Shown: positions 1-7,111 of the stretch, in pieces
Layout: each line of letters begins with the position of its first letter
Numbering within the stretch: position 1 is the stretch's first letter
DNA from: Jiella sonneratiae
GTDB lineage: Bacteria; Pseudomonadota; Alphaproteobacteria; Rhizobiales; Rhizobiaceae
Reading direction: 5' to 3'
Assembly (NCBI RefSeq): GCF_017353515.1
Contig: NZ_JAFMPY010000010.1
Coordinates: 62,001-126,000 of the forward strand
Length of the DNA: 64,000 nucleotides
Program-made: the position numbers and the translations under genes
The notes under the pieces: model-generated
The model's database searches: none
The model's input: only the letters and a program-made list of their open reading frames with translations
What the model was told of the DNA's origin: nothing

Positions 1-469
1 GCACCGCGACGGAGACGGTGATTCCGTCCTCGTCGGCGGTGAGCGGCTGCAGGTCGGCAAATTGCGAGGCGAGCAGCGAGGGCGGCATGAAATGGCCCTT
101 GCGGTGGGACATGCGAGCCGCGACGAGCTCGACGTCGGCCTCGAGCGCGACGAAGCAGACCCTGGCGTCCGCCTCGCGCAAGAGGTCGCGGTAGCTGTGC
201 TTCAGGGCCGAACAGGTGAGCACCGTCGAGACGCCGCGCGCCGCCTCGCGGCTGATCCAGTCGCGGATGGCGGCGAGCCAGGGGGCGCGGTCGGCGTCGT
301 CGAGGGCGATGCCGCTGGTCATCTTGTCGATGTTGGCCCGGGGGTGGAATTCGTCGGCCTCGGCGAAGGGCCAGCCGAGCCGTGCTGCGATCAGTTCGGC
401 CGTCGTCGACTTGCCGACACCGGATGGCCCCATGATCACGAGGGCCGTCGGTCCCGCGGCTTCGCCCAT
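1..469 (-). CDS. gntK: Gluconokinase, GntK-type (3' end beyond window)
   Basis: Phosphorylates D-gluconate to 6-phosphogluconate, feeding the Entner-Doudoroff and pentose phosphate routes in the cytoplasm. Read on the minus strand, the protein opens with a P-loop (GPSGVGKST, about residues 14-22) followed by the EADEFHP motif and KMTSGIALDDADR. Further on come CSALKHSYRD and SHRKGHFMPPSLLASQ, all hallmarks of the short thermoresistant-type gluconokinases. About 156 residues are visible of a family usually near 165-175, so only the last few are missing. I chose the ATG at 469 because a GGAG lies 7 bases upstream; an ATG two codons earlier (475) leaves no room for a ribosome site. The family is certain; the operon context is cut by the window edge. 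Confidence 0.93.
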   Translation of the reverse strand, partial: MGEAAGPTALVIMGPSGVGKSTTAELIAARLGWPFAEADEFHPRANIDKMTSGIALDDADRAPWLAAIRDWISREAARGVSTVLTCSALKHSYRDLLREADARVCFVALEADVELVAARMSHRKGHFMPPSLLASQFADLQPLTADEDGITVSVAV

Positions 470-625
470 CACCATACTCCGTCACCAGGGTCGCCGGCCT
501 TCGGCCGGTCGAATCATCGGGTGACTATAAGAGCGTCGTGGCGAATGGAAATGCCGACGGGCGCCGCAATGCGTGGAAGCCGCCGGCTGCCGGACCGGCC
601 GAGCCGGCCGTGGCGGGACGAGCGG

Positions 626-655
626 AAGGCGGCGTGCGCGGAGCGACGCCGCCTT
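626..655. terminator. Hairpin downstream of the cytochrome b561 gene
   Basis: A perfect 10-bp inverted repeat (AAGGCGGCGT / ACGCCGCCTT, loop of 10 bases) lies between the 3' end of the b561 gene and the start of gntK, both on the minus strand. It probably ends b561 transcription. There is no strong T-run, so its strength is uncertain. Confidence 0.55.
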
Positions 656-700
656 CACGGGACCGGACGGTCAAGGACGTCGGCCCGGTCCCGGTGCTTC

Positions 701-1213
701 TCAGCCGTGGCGCAGGCCGGGGATCATCCGCTTGAGGGCCGGCGAGCGGAACCAGAAATGCTGGGCGAGGGCGCCGAGGACGTGCAGCCCGACGAGCGCG
801 AGCAGCGGGTTCCACAGGAAGGCGTGATAGCCGGCGAGGGCGTCGTTGCCGGTGAACCAGGCGGCGAGGCCGAGGAGCGGCATCGCCAGGAGGACCGCAT
901 AGAGGAGGAAATGCGTGACCTTCGCCAAGCCAAGCGCCCAGGTCGGATCCGCGGCATCGTGCGGCGGACGGCCGGAGACGAAGCGGTCGACCAGCCTGAG
1001 GGCCGCCGCGACGAGAACGAGGGTGCCGATGACGATGTGGCCGTAGCCGAGGACCGTCGTCGTCTGGTCGACCCCCCGGCCCTCGAGCGTCGCGTCCCAG
1101 AAGTCGCTCATGAACTCGCCCTCGATCCACTGGCAGACGAGGAGGACGACGATCGTCCAGTGCAGGAAGACGTTGAGGCTGCTCCAGTGCGAGGGTCGTG
1201 GCGTTGCCGGCAT
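701..1213 (-). CDS. Cytochrome b561 (diheme membrane electron carrier)
   Basis: Small inner-membrane cytochrome b of the bacterial b561 (YodB/YceJ) family, passing electrons between quinol and periplasmic acceptors or superoxide. The 170 residues match the family length. The protein begins with a soluble LNVFLHW element and has four hydrophobic segments (roughly 15-30, 55-75, 95-115 and 140-160). Histidines sit where heme ligands are expected: HW in the first helix, GYGH, THFLLY, and GLH in the last. An AGGAG lies 6 bases before the ATG. It follows a PepSY gene, and both carry a related palindrome upstream, suggesting joint control by the two-component system at 2554-5214. The partner electron acceptor cannot be told from sequence. 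Confidence 0.9.
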   Translation of the reverse strand: MPATPRPSHWSSLNVFLHWTIVVLLVCQWIEGEFMSDFWDATLEGRGVDQTTTVLGYGHIVIGTLVLVAAALRLVDRFVSGRPPHDAADPTWALGLAKVTHFLLYAVLLAMPLLGLAAWFTGNDALAGYHAFLWNPLLALVGLHVLGALAQHFWFRSPALKRMIPGLRHG

Positions 1214-1288
1214 GGCGGGCTCCTGAAGGGTGGGGTGAATGGTTCCGGCCCTTCATGCCGTGCCGCCGATGCCGGCGGATTTCCGCAA

Positions 1289-1306
1289 CTATACGCTTCG
1301 GTAATC
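1289..1306. promoter_or_regulatory. Degenerate copy of the CTATAC-N6-GTATAG operator, upstream of b561
   Basis: CTATACGCTTCGGTAATC matches the perfect copy at 5278-5295 at 13 of 18 positions, with the left half-site intact. It lies 75 bases before the b561 start codon, a distance like those of the other two copies. Proposed binding site for the OmpR-type regulator encoded at 3944-4621; this is inference. Confidence 0.5.
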
Positions 1307-1390
1307 GGCGCAATCTCCGGCGGAGCGCGAACGCCCGCCCGCCCCGCGCCGCCCCCCTTTCCGCCGGTCTCGATCGCTTCCGGACGCGAA

Positions 1391-1420
1391 GGCGCCCCTG
1401 CCGCGGAGGGCAGGGGCGCC
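1391..1420. terminator. Strong hairpin after the PepSY gene
   Basis: A perfect 12-bp stem (GGCGCCCCTGCC / GGCAGGGGCGCC) with a 6-base loop lies 29 bases past the PepSY stop codon. It separates the PepSY gene from the b561 gene, so the two are likely separate transcripts despite shared orientation and shared operator motif. Confidence 0.65.
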
Positions 1421-1449
1421 AGTATTTCGGATCGGTGCGGCGGCGATCG

Positions 1450-1842
1450 TCAGTCGCCGTCTTCCATCTCGTCCCCGTCCTGCGACTTGGCGGCCGTCTC
1501 GCCCTCCGCTTCGTCCGAGGCGTTGCGGGCGATGTTGCCGGTGGAGGCGTCGACCATCACGGTCTCGCGCGAGCCGTCGGCCTTGGCGAGCTCGATCTCC
1601 CAGGCATTGTCGCCGGCCTCGTCGGAGATCGCGGCGTCGAGCGCTTTGGCTCCGGTCGCCTGTTCGGCCTTGGCGAGGGCCTGCGACAGCGGGATCGTCG
1701 CGGTGAGCGCCTTCCGGACTTCCGCCCCGTCGGCCTGGCCCTCGCCCTTTTCGGCGGCGAGGCTCGCGCCGCAGGCGGCAAAAAGAAGCACTCCGCCGGC
1801 GGCTGCGGTCGCGATGCGGGTCGTGATCGTTCGGGTCTTCAT
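1450..1842 (-). CDS. Secreted PepSY-domain protein
   Basis: A 130-residue exported protein. Residues 1-29 form a signal peptide ending near ASLAAEKG. The rest contains one PepSY domain: a helix (IPLSQALAKAEQATGAKALDAAIS) followed by the strand pattern WEIELAKADGSRETVMVDASTGNI. The acidic tail is typical of small periplasmic PepSY proteins. PepSY proteins are often controlled by adjacent two-component systems and linked to metal stress, but their biochemical role is not established. The ATG at 1842 was chosen over upstream in-frame starts because the signal peptide begins there and an AAAGG lies 9 bases before it. A near-perfect operator palindrome lies 82 bases upstream. Confidence 0.87.
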   Translation of the reverse strand: MKTRTITTRIATAAAGGVLLFAACGASLAAEKGEGQADGAEVRKALTATIPLSQALAKAEQATGAKALDAAISDEAGDNAWEIELAKADGSRETVMVDASTGNIARNASDEAEGETAAKSQDGDEMEDGD

Positions 1843-1923
1843 CGTTCGTGCCTTTCGTTGGCGAGCCATCGTGCTGGCCCGGCCGAACCATGGCGGCACG
1901 AGATGACGCGGACGATTCCGGGC

Positions 1924-1941
1924 CTATACGGATGATTATAG
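1924..1941. promoter_or_regulatory. Second copy of the CTATAC-N6-GTATAG operator, upstream of PepSY gene
   Basis: CTATACGGATGATTATAG matches the perfect palindrome at 5278-5295 at 15 of 18 positions, including the first ten in a row. It lies in the spacer between the permease stop codon and the PepSY gene, 82 bases before the PepSY ATG. Its role as regulator site is inferred from recurrence and position. Confidence 0.6.
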
Positions 1942-1963
1942 ACGGGGCGCGCCTGCCGGGCGA

Positions 1964-2398
1964 TCAGCCCAGCGTGACGAGCCAGGCGCCGAGGGCGATG
2001 AGCGCGACGCCGGCCCAGTTGGCGGGTGCGAGCCGCTCGCCGAGGAAGACGGCGCCGAACACCGCGACGAGGACCACCGACAGCTTGTCGACGGGGGCGA
2101 CGCGGGCCGCGTCGCCGAGCTTCAGCGCCCGGAAATAGCACAGCCACGAGGCGCCGGTGGCAAGGCCGGACAGCGCCAGGAAGACAAGCGCGCGCGATGG
2201 CAGCGACGCCGGCGAACGCCACTGTCCGGTGGCGCTGACGATGAGGAAGAGCAGCGCCGCGACGACGAGCGTGCGGATGAAGGTCGCGAGGTCGGAGGGG
2301 ATCTCGGCGACGCCGACCTTGGCGAGAACCGCCGTCAGCGCGGCGAAGACCGCGGCAAGAAGCGCCCAGAATTGCCAGGCGCCCGTCAGGCTGGTCAT
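1964..2398 (-). CDS. Short EamA/DMT-type permease
   Basis: A 144-residue membrane protein with about five hydrophobic segments (roughly 8-26, 35-55, 65-85, 92-115 and 120-140). The pattern KLGDAARVAPVDKLSVVLVAVFGAVFLGERL is characteristic of a single EamA domain of the drug/metabolite transporter superfamily. At half the usual ten-helix length, it resembles the stand-alone five-TM EamA proteins that work as dimers. The substrate is unknown. The start at 2398 is favoured by a GGAG six bases upstream; the frame extends further but without a ribosome site. Confidence 0.85.
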   Translation of the reverse strand: MTSLTGAWQFWALLAAVFAALTAVLAKVGVAEIPSDLATFIRTLVVAALLFLIVSATGQWRSPASLPSRALVFLALSGLATGASWLCYFRALKLGDAARVAPVDKLSVVLVAVFGAVFLGERLAPANWAGVALIALGAWLVTLG

Positions 2399-2445
2399 GG
2401 CGATCTCCATGGTTCGACAGGGTGCGGTCCGGCCCTGATACATCA

Positions 2446-2470
2446 AAGGGTGGCCGCCGGGGCCACCCCT
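2446..2470. terminator. Hairpin terminator after the histidine kinase gene
   Basis: Inverted repeat AAGGGTGGCC / GGCCACCCCTT around a short GC loop. On the minus strand it is followed by a short T stretch. It lies between the kinase stop codon and the downstream permease, ending the phosphatase-regulator-kinase operon. Confidence 0.6.
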
Positions 2471-2553
2471 TAATCACGGCGGGTTCGAGCCCTCGGGCTG
2501 CCGCGCTCAGCCTTCGGCCGGGGCCTCCCGAAGCGGCCGGTCGGTCGCCGGGG

Positions 2554-3957
2554 TCAGCCGCGGTCGGCGGCGAGCGGCAGGGTGACGCGCACCCTCAGCC
2601 CCGGCGCCGCGTCGAGGGCCTCGGCGCTTCCGCCATGCAGTTCGGCGATCGCCGCGACGAGGGCGAGCCCGAGGCCGCTGCCGGGAGTCGTGCGGCTCTG
2701 GTCGAGCCGGTAGAGGCGCTGGAAGATCTTCGCGCGCTCGCCATCCGGCACGCCCGGCCCGTCGTCGGCGACGTCGAGCCGCGCGACCCCGTCAGAGGCA
2801 TGCAGCGAGATCGCGATGCGGCCGGGCGGCGGGACGTGGTTGATGGCGTTTTCGATGAGATTGGCGAGAAGCTGGGTCAGAAGTTCCTCGTCGCCCTCGA
2901 CATGCGCCGCGCCGAGCTCGGCGATGTCGAGGCGGTGGCCCGCATCCGCCGCCACCTCCTCGTAGACCTCGGCGGTGCGCCGCACGACGGCCCGAAGATC
3001 GAGGGGGCGAAAGCGCGAGCGCCGCGTGCCGGCCTCGATCTGGGCGATCCTCAGAAGCGCGTGGAAGGTCTCGATCGCCGCGTCGCTCTCCTCGATCGCC
3101 GCGTCGATCGCCACCTCGTATTCCTCCGGCGTGCGGGCCCGGCGCCGGACCGAATCGAGCCGCTGGCGCAGCCGCGCAAGCGGCGTCCTCAGATCGTGGG
3201 CGATGTCGGTCGAGACCTGCTTCAGGCTGGCGAGCAGCGTCTCGATCCGCGCCAGCATGGCGTTGATGTCGGCGGCAAGACGGTCGAGCTCGTCGCCGCG
3301 CCCGGAGACCGGCAGGCGCAGATCGAGCCGGCCGTCGACGATCTGCCGGGTGGTGAGGGCGATCTCGTCGACGCGGCGGGTCGGCCCGCGCGAGACGAGA
3401 AAGCCGCCGAGCAGCGCCAGCACCGAGCTGACGACGCCGCCGATCAGCATCGCCGAGAGGATGATCTCCTGGGTCTCGTCGACGATGTGGGAGTTGCGGC
3501 CGACCAAAACGTCATAGGGGCCGATGCGTTCGCCGAGCGCGAGGAACAGCATCTCGTGGTCGTGATTGTGCCCGGCGGCGGCGACGAGCGACGGCGAGGA
3601 GGCGACGATATCCGGCGCGACGCTTCCCGACTGCCAGCCGGCCCGCCACAGCTCCTTCGGCACGTTGCCGGCGATGCGCCGGCCGCCGGCGTCAAGGACC
3701 AGGAAGAAGCGGTCCTCCGAGGCGGCTTCGCCGAGATCGTCGAAATCGTCCTTGAGCGCAGCTTCGCCGCCTGAGGCGAAGCCGGCGCGCAGCCGCGCGA
3801 CGTCGTCGCCGATCTCGGCCCTGAGGGTCTCGGAGAGTTCCGACGAGGCGACGACGTAGGTGGTGCCGAGAATCGCCAGCACCGAGGCGACGAAGAAGCC
3901 GGTGTAGATCAGCGCGACGCGGAAGGAGATCGACCGGAATTCGTCAGGCCGGAACAT
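2554..3957 (-). CDS. Sensor histidine kinase (QseC/PmrB-like architecture)
   Basis: A 467-residue inner-membrane kinase. TM1 is at about 14-36 and TM2 at about 165-188, enclosing a periplasmic sensor of about 130 residues. A HAMP linker follows, then a HisKA domain with phospho-acceptor His254 (DIAHDLRTPL) and a HATPase domain with the N box LIENAINH, DDGPGVPDG and GSGLGLAL. The periplasmic part carries a histidine cluster, GHNHDHE at 129-135, a plausible metal-binding site. The start codon overlaps the regulator gene by 14 bases, so the pair is translationally coupled. Cognate partner: the OmpR-type regulator at 3944-4621. Signal unknown; a cation is my inference. Confidence 0.93.
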   Translation of the reverse strand: MFRPDEFRSISFRVALIYTGFFVASVLAILGTTYVVASSELSETLRAEIGDDVARLRAGFASGGEAALKDDFDDLGEAASEDRFFLVLDAGGRRIAGNVPKELWRAGWQSGSVAPDIVASSPSLVAAAGHNHDHEMLFLALGERIGPYDVLVGRNSHIVDETQEIILSAMLIGGVVSSVLALLGGFLVSRGPTRRVDEIALTTRQIVDGRLDLRLPVSGRGDELDRLAADINAMLARIETLLASLKQVSTDIAHDLRTPLARLRQRLDSVRRRARTPEEYEVAIDAAIEESDAAIETFHALLRIAQIEAGTRRSRFRPLDLRAVVRRTAEVYEEVAADAGHRLDIAELGAAHVEGDEELLTQLLANLIENAINHVPPPGRIAISLHASDGVARLDVADDGPGVPDGERAKIFQRLYRLDQSRTTPGSGLGLALVAAIAELHGGSAEALDAAPGLRVRVTLPLAADRG

Positions 3958-4621
3958 TCAGGACGTATCCCGAGCCGCGGATGGTCCGGATCATCTCGCC
4001 GGCGAATGGCCGGTCGACCTTCGAGCGCAGCCGGCTGACATGGGTCTCGACGACGTTGGTCTTCGGATCGAAGTGGAAGTCCCATACCCGCTCGAGCAGC
4101 ATGGTGCGGGTCAGCACCCGGCCGCGGTTGCGCATCATGTATTCGAGCAGCCGGAACTCGCGGGGCTGCAGGTCGATCTCGCGGCCTTCGCGCTTCACCG
4201 TGCGGGCGATCAGGTTCATCTCGAGCTCGCCGACCCGCAGCACGGTCTCCTCGCGCCTGAGCGGCGAGCGGCGGGCGAGGGCGTTCAGCCGCGCCATCAG
4301 CTCGGAAAAGGCGAAGGGCTTGACGAGATAGTCGTCGGCTCCGGCCTCGAGGCCTTCCACCCGGTCGTCGAGGCCGGAGACGGAGGTGAGGAAGATCACC
4401 GGCGCGTCGCGGCCGGAGGAGCGCAGCGCCCGGACGATCGACAGCCCGTCGAGCCCGGGCAGCATGCGGTCGACGACGAGGGCGTCGTATTCGCGGGTGC
4501 AGGCGAGTTCGAGCCCGATCGGCCCCGATGCGGCGTGGTCGGGATCGTGGCCCTCCTCCTTCAGCCCGCCGACGACGTAGTCGGCGGTGGAGCGGTCATC
4601 CTCGATGACGAGCACCTTCAT
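3944..4621 (-). CDS. OmpR/PhoB-family response regulator
   Basis: 225 residues. The N-terminal receiver domain has the acidic pair E7-D8, phospho-acceptor Asp51 (VVDRMLPG) and Lys101 (YLVKPF). The C-terminal winged helix includes LQPREFRLLEYMMRN and the recognition segment KTNVVETHVSRLRSKVD, ending in the family signature IRTIRGSGYVL. The start ATG overlaps the stop of the upstream phosphatase (ATGA), and its end overlaps the kinase start. It is the natural candidate to bind the palindromes at 1289, 1924 and 5278, which would make the system self-regulated. Confidence 0.94.
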   Translation of the reverse strand: MKVLVIEDDRSTADYVVGGLKEEGHDPDHAASGPIGLELACTREYDALVVDRMLPGLDGLSIVRALRSSGRDAPVIFLTSVSGLDDRVEGLEAGADDYLVKPFAFSELMARLNALARRSPLRREETVLRVGELEMNLIARTVKREGREIDLQPREFRLLEYMMRNRGRVLTRTMLLERVWDFHFDPKTNVVETHVSRLRSKVDRPFAGEMIRTIRGSGYVLNVPA

Positions 4622-5214
4622 GGCTGACTGTCTCCCGCGGCGAAGGCGCGCGATGCCTCGCGCCGCTGCACGAAATCGACGAAGGCCTCGTCCATAGCCC
4701 CGGTGCGGCTGATCAGCCAGGGAAAATGCCCGTAGAAGAACGAAAGCTGGCCGTCCGCCACCGCGGCCGGGCGACCGGCGACGGCATATTCGTAGATGGC
4801 GCTGGCGAGGCCGCTGCGGTCGGCGCCGGACTTGCAGTGGATGAGGAGCGGCTTCGGGGCGTCGCGGACGGCCGCCTCGATCCGGGCGAGGGTCTCGGGC
4901 GAGGGTTCCTCGTCGGCCGAGATCCCGATGGCGATCTCCTCGACCCCGGACCCTGCGGCGACGAGCGTCTCGTCGCGGTACCATGCGGCGTCGCGATGGG
5001 TGCCCCGGAGATTGAGGATCGAGCGGATGTGGTGCGCGTCGATCAGCTTCTGCAGCGCGGCTGGACCGAGTTGGGCGGAGCGGTAGACGAGGTCGGGCTC
5101 GACGGTGTGGACGTTGCCGACGATTTGCAGACAGCCGGCATAGGCCGCCGGCAAGGCGCAGAGGAGGAGGACGGCGACGATGCCGTTGCGGACGGATTTC
5201 GGCAGCTTGGTCAT
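4618..5214 (-). CDS. Membrane-anchored dual-specificity/tyrosine-type phosphatase
   Basis: 198 residues. An N-terminal hydrophobic segment (11-27) acts as signal peptide or anchor, so the catalytic part should face the periplasm. The catalytic CX5R loop is HCKSGADRSG, with Cys127 as nucleophile and Arg133 for phosphate binding. The earlier YRSAQL and ILNLRG elements are typical of dual-specificity-type phosphatases. A general-acid candidate lies in the segment 97-104. It is the first gene of the operon, overlapping the response regulator by 4 bases. Co-transcription of a secreted CX5R phosphatase with a two-component pair is unusual; the substrate could be a phosphate ester such as an inositol phosphate or a protein. 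The perfect operator is 64 bases upstream. Confidence 0.88.
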   Translation of the reverse strand: MTKLPKSVRNGIVAVLLLCALPAAYAGCLQIVGNVHTVEPDLVYRSAQLGPAALQKLIDAHHIRSILNLRGTHRDAAWYRDETLVAAGSGVEEIAIGISADEEPSPETLARIEAAVRDAPKPLLIHCKSGADRSGLASAIYEYAVAGRPAAVADGQLSFFYGHFPWLISRTGAMDEAFVDFVQRREASRAFAAGDSQP

Positions 5215-5277
5215 GGGCGAGGCTCGGGACGTGCCTCTCCCGCCTAGCCCGCCTCGCCTTCCATCAGATGGCCGGCG

Positions 5278-5295
5278 CTATACGGATCGGTATAG
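5278..5295. promoter_or_regulatory. Perfect 18-bp palindrome, putative response-regulator operator
   Basis: CTATACGGATCGGTATAG: two perfectly inverted 6-bp arms (CTATAC / GTATAG) around a 6-base spacer. It lies 64 bases before the phosphatase-regulator-kinase operon. Related copies precede the PepSY and b561 genes, suggesting autoregulation plus control of those two targets. Confidence 0.65.
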
Positions 5296-5298
5296 TCC

Positions 5299-5334
5299 GG
5301 CGATCCCGGCGATCCCGGCGATCCCGGCGGTCCC
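5299..5334. repeat. Four 9-bp tandem units (GGCGATCCC)
   Basis: GGCGATCCC occurs three times exactly, followed by GGCGGTCCC with one change. The array begins three bases after the operator palindrome. It is short and may vary in copy number by slippage. Confidence 0.8.
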
Positions 5335-5517
5335 GGCACCGGTCCGCGATCGTGCCCGACCGCGCAAACCGCCGGCCGCTCCCCGCCGGCCTGCAGCCTG
5401 CCGGCGAAATATCCGGCGTCTTCGTCGTCCTGTCACATTAGCATTGTCGATTCCGTGGAGAAGGACCTGGCCCACGCCGGTGAGCGGGGCGGATGCGACA
5501 ACGCAGAGGGTTTCGAC

Positions 5518-7002
5518 ATGGAAAAGTTCGCCGCGACGGGCCTTGCGGCCCTTTTGACGACATCGATGCTGGCGGGGCTGGGCGGCCTGGCGCAGGCCCA
5601 GGAGGCGAAGACGCCCGAGACGCTGCTTGTGCGCGGCGCGGCCGGCGACCTGACGCAGGCGGCCGGCGCGCGCCGGATGGGCGGCGACGCCACCGCCGAC
5701 CTGCGCAAGGCGATCATCGACGGCCCGGCCAGAAACGTCATTCTCCTGATCGGCGACGGCATGGGCGATTCGGAGATCACCATCGCCCGCAACTACGCCG
5801 AGGGCGCCGGCGGTTACTTCAAGGGCATCGACGCGCTGCCGCTGACCGGGCAGTACACCCACTATTCGCTCGACGAGAAGACCGGCAAGCCGGACTACGT
5901 CACCGATTCCGCCGCGTCCGGCACCGGCTGGGCGTCGGGCGTCAAGACCTATAACGGCGCCATCGGCGTCGACATCAAGGGCGAGCCGCACGCGACGCTG
6001 CTCGAGCTCGCCAAGGCCGCGGGCCTTGCCACCGGCGACGTCTCGACCGCCGAGCTGCAGGACGCGACGCCGGCGGTGCTCGTCGCGCATGTCACCGGCC
6101 GCAAGTGCTACGGCCCGAAGGCGACGAGCGAGAAGTGCCCGTCGAACGCGCTGGAGAACGGCGGCAAGGGCTCGATCACCGAGCAGATGCTTCAGACCCG
6201 GCCGGACGTCCTGCTCGGCGGCGGCGCCGAGAGCTTCGAGGAGACGGCGAAGGCCGGCGAGTGGAAGGACAAGACGCTGCGCCAGCAGGCCGAGGCCCGC
6301 GGCTTCACCGTCGTCGGCGACGCCGAGGCGCTCCAGAAGGTCGATGCGGCAAACCAGGACAAGCCGCTCATCGGTCTCTTCGCGCCGGGCAACATGCCGG
6401 TGCGCTGGAGCGGGCCGAAGGCCTCCTATCACGGCAATGTCGACAAGGAGCCGGTGACCTGCCAGCCGAACGCCGAGCGCGCCGAGAGCGTGCCGACGCT
6501 CGCCGCGATGACGCAGAAGGCGATCGACCTTCTGAAGACCAACGACAAGGGCTTCTTCCTGCAGGTCGAGGGCGCCTCGATCGACAAGCAGGACCATGCC
6601 GCCAATCCCTGCGCCCAGATCGGCGAGACCGTCGATCTCGACGAGGCGGTGCAGAAGGCGCTGGACTTCGCCAGGAAGGATGGCAACACGCTGGTGATCG
6701 TCACCGCAGACCACGCCCATTCCAGCCAGATCATCCCGGTCGACGACAAGGCGCCCGGCCTCACCGAGGCGCTGACGACCAAGGACGGCGCGGTGATGGC
6801 GGTCAGCTACGGCAATTCGGAGGGCGACTCGCAGGAGCATACCGGCGCGCAGCTGCGCATCGCGGCCTACGGCCCGGGCGCTGCCAACGTCGTCGGCCTC
6901 ACCGACCAGACGGATCTCTTCTACACGATCCGCGACGCCCTACAGCTCAAGCAGGCGAACGACGCCGCCTCGGCGGCAAAGCCCGCCGGCACCTCCGGCT
7001 GA
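5518..7002 (+). CDS. phoA: Secreted alkaline phosphatase (PhoA family)
   Basis: Releases inorganic phosphate from phosphomonoesters in the periplasm. The 494-residue protein starts with a signal peptide (cleavage near AQAQ, residue 28). Metal and catalytic motifs are in family order: LIGDGMGD (Asp80), DSAASGTGW with the nucleophile Ser131, [15 protein letters not shown] (Glu, Asp and His zinc ligands), and TADHAHSS. The closing HTGAQLRI segment supplies the last zinc-binding histidine. AGAGGG lies 7 bases before the ATG; the frame extends upstream without a ribosome site. It is transcribed alone and ends at a strong hairpin. A weak PHO-box half-site lies 82 bases upstream. Confidence 0.94.
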   Translation: MEKFAATGLAALLTTSMLAGLGGLAQAQEAKTPETLLVRGAAGDLTQAAGARRMGGDATADLRKAIIDGPARNVILLIGDGMGDSEITIARNYAEGAGGYFKGIDALPLTGQYTHYSLDEKTGKPDYVTDSAASGTGWASGVKTYNGAIGVDIKGEPHATLLELAKAAGLATGDVSTAELQDATPAVLVAHVTGRKCYGPKATSEKCPSNALENGGKGSITEQMLQTRPDVLLGGGAESFEETAKAGEWKDKTLRQQAEARGFTVVGDAEALQKVDAANQDKPLIGLFAPGNMPVRWSGPKASYHGNVDKEPVTCQPNAERAESVPTLAAMTQKAIDLLKTNDKGFFLQVEGASIDKQDHAANPCAQIGETVDLDEAVQKALDFARKDGNTLVIVTADHAHSSQIIPVDDKAPGLTEALTTKDGAVMAVSYGNSEGDSQEHTGAQLRIAAYGPGAANVVGLTDQTDLFYTIRDALQLKQANDAASAAKPAGTSG

Positions 7003-7054
7003 GGTTTCGGAGCGCGGCCAGTCGCGGAAGCGCGGCGGCACCGCCTGAACGACG

Positions 7055-7085
7055 AAGGGCCGCCCGGTTCCGCCGGACGGCCCTT
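7055..7085. terminator. Bidirectional hairpin between phoA and ilvD
   Basis: Near-perfect inverted repeat (AAGGGCCG-CCGG / CCGG-CGGCCCTT with one bulged base on each side) between two convergent genes, able to terminate both. Confidence 0.75.
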
Positions 7086-7111
7086 CCTGCATCGGATGCG
7101 GCGACGAAAAG

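Larger units (their letters stand above)
5215..5517. other. Divergent intergenic region between the phosphatase operon and phoA
   Basis: This 303-base spacer contains the perfect palindrome at 5278-5295 and four 9-bp tandem units at 5299-5334. Nearer phoA is a CTGTCAC half-site (5430-5436) that matches one arm of the PhoB box. The second arm is poor (GCATTGT), so phosphate control of phoA is possible but not shown. Confidence 0.5.

Noticed and set aside
62-1906. A 614-codon plus-strand frame running across the gntK, b561 and PepSY region
   Set aside because: It is antisense to three recognisable genes, is Arg/Gly/Ala/Glu-rich with no family features, and arises from high GC at the third codon position.
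2476-2500. GGTTCGAGCC resembling a tRNA T-loop
   Set aside because: No acceptor or anticodon stems fit around it; no tRNA can be folded.
5430-5450. Full PHO box upstream of phoA
   Set aside because: Only one 7-bp arm (CTGTCAC) fits; the second arm at the required spacing is poor, so it is mentioned only as a half-site.
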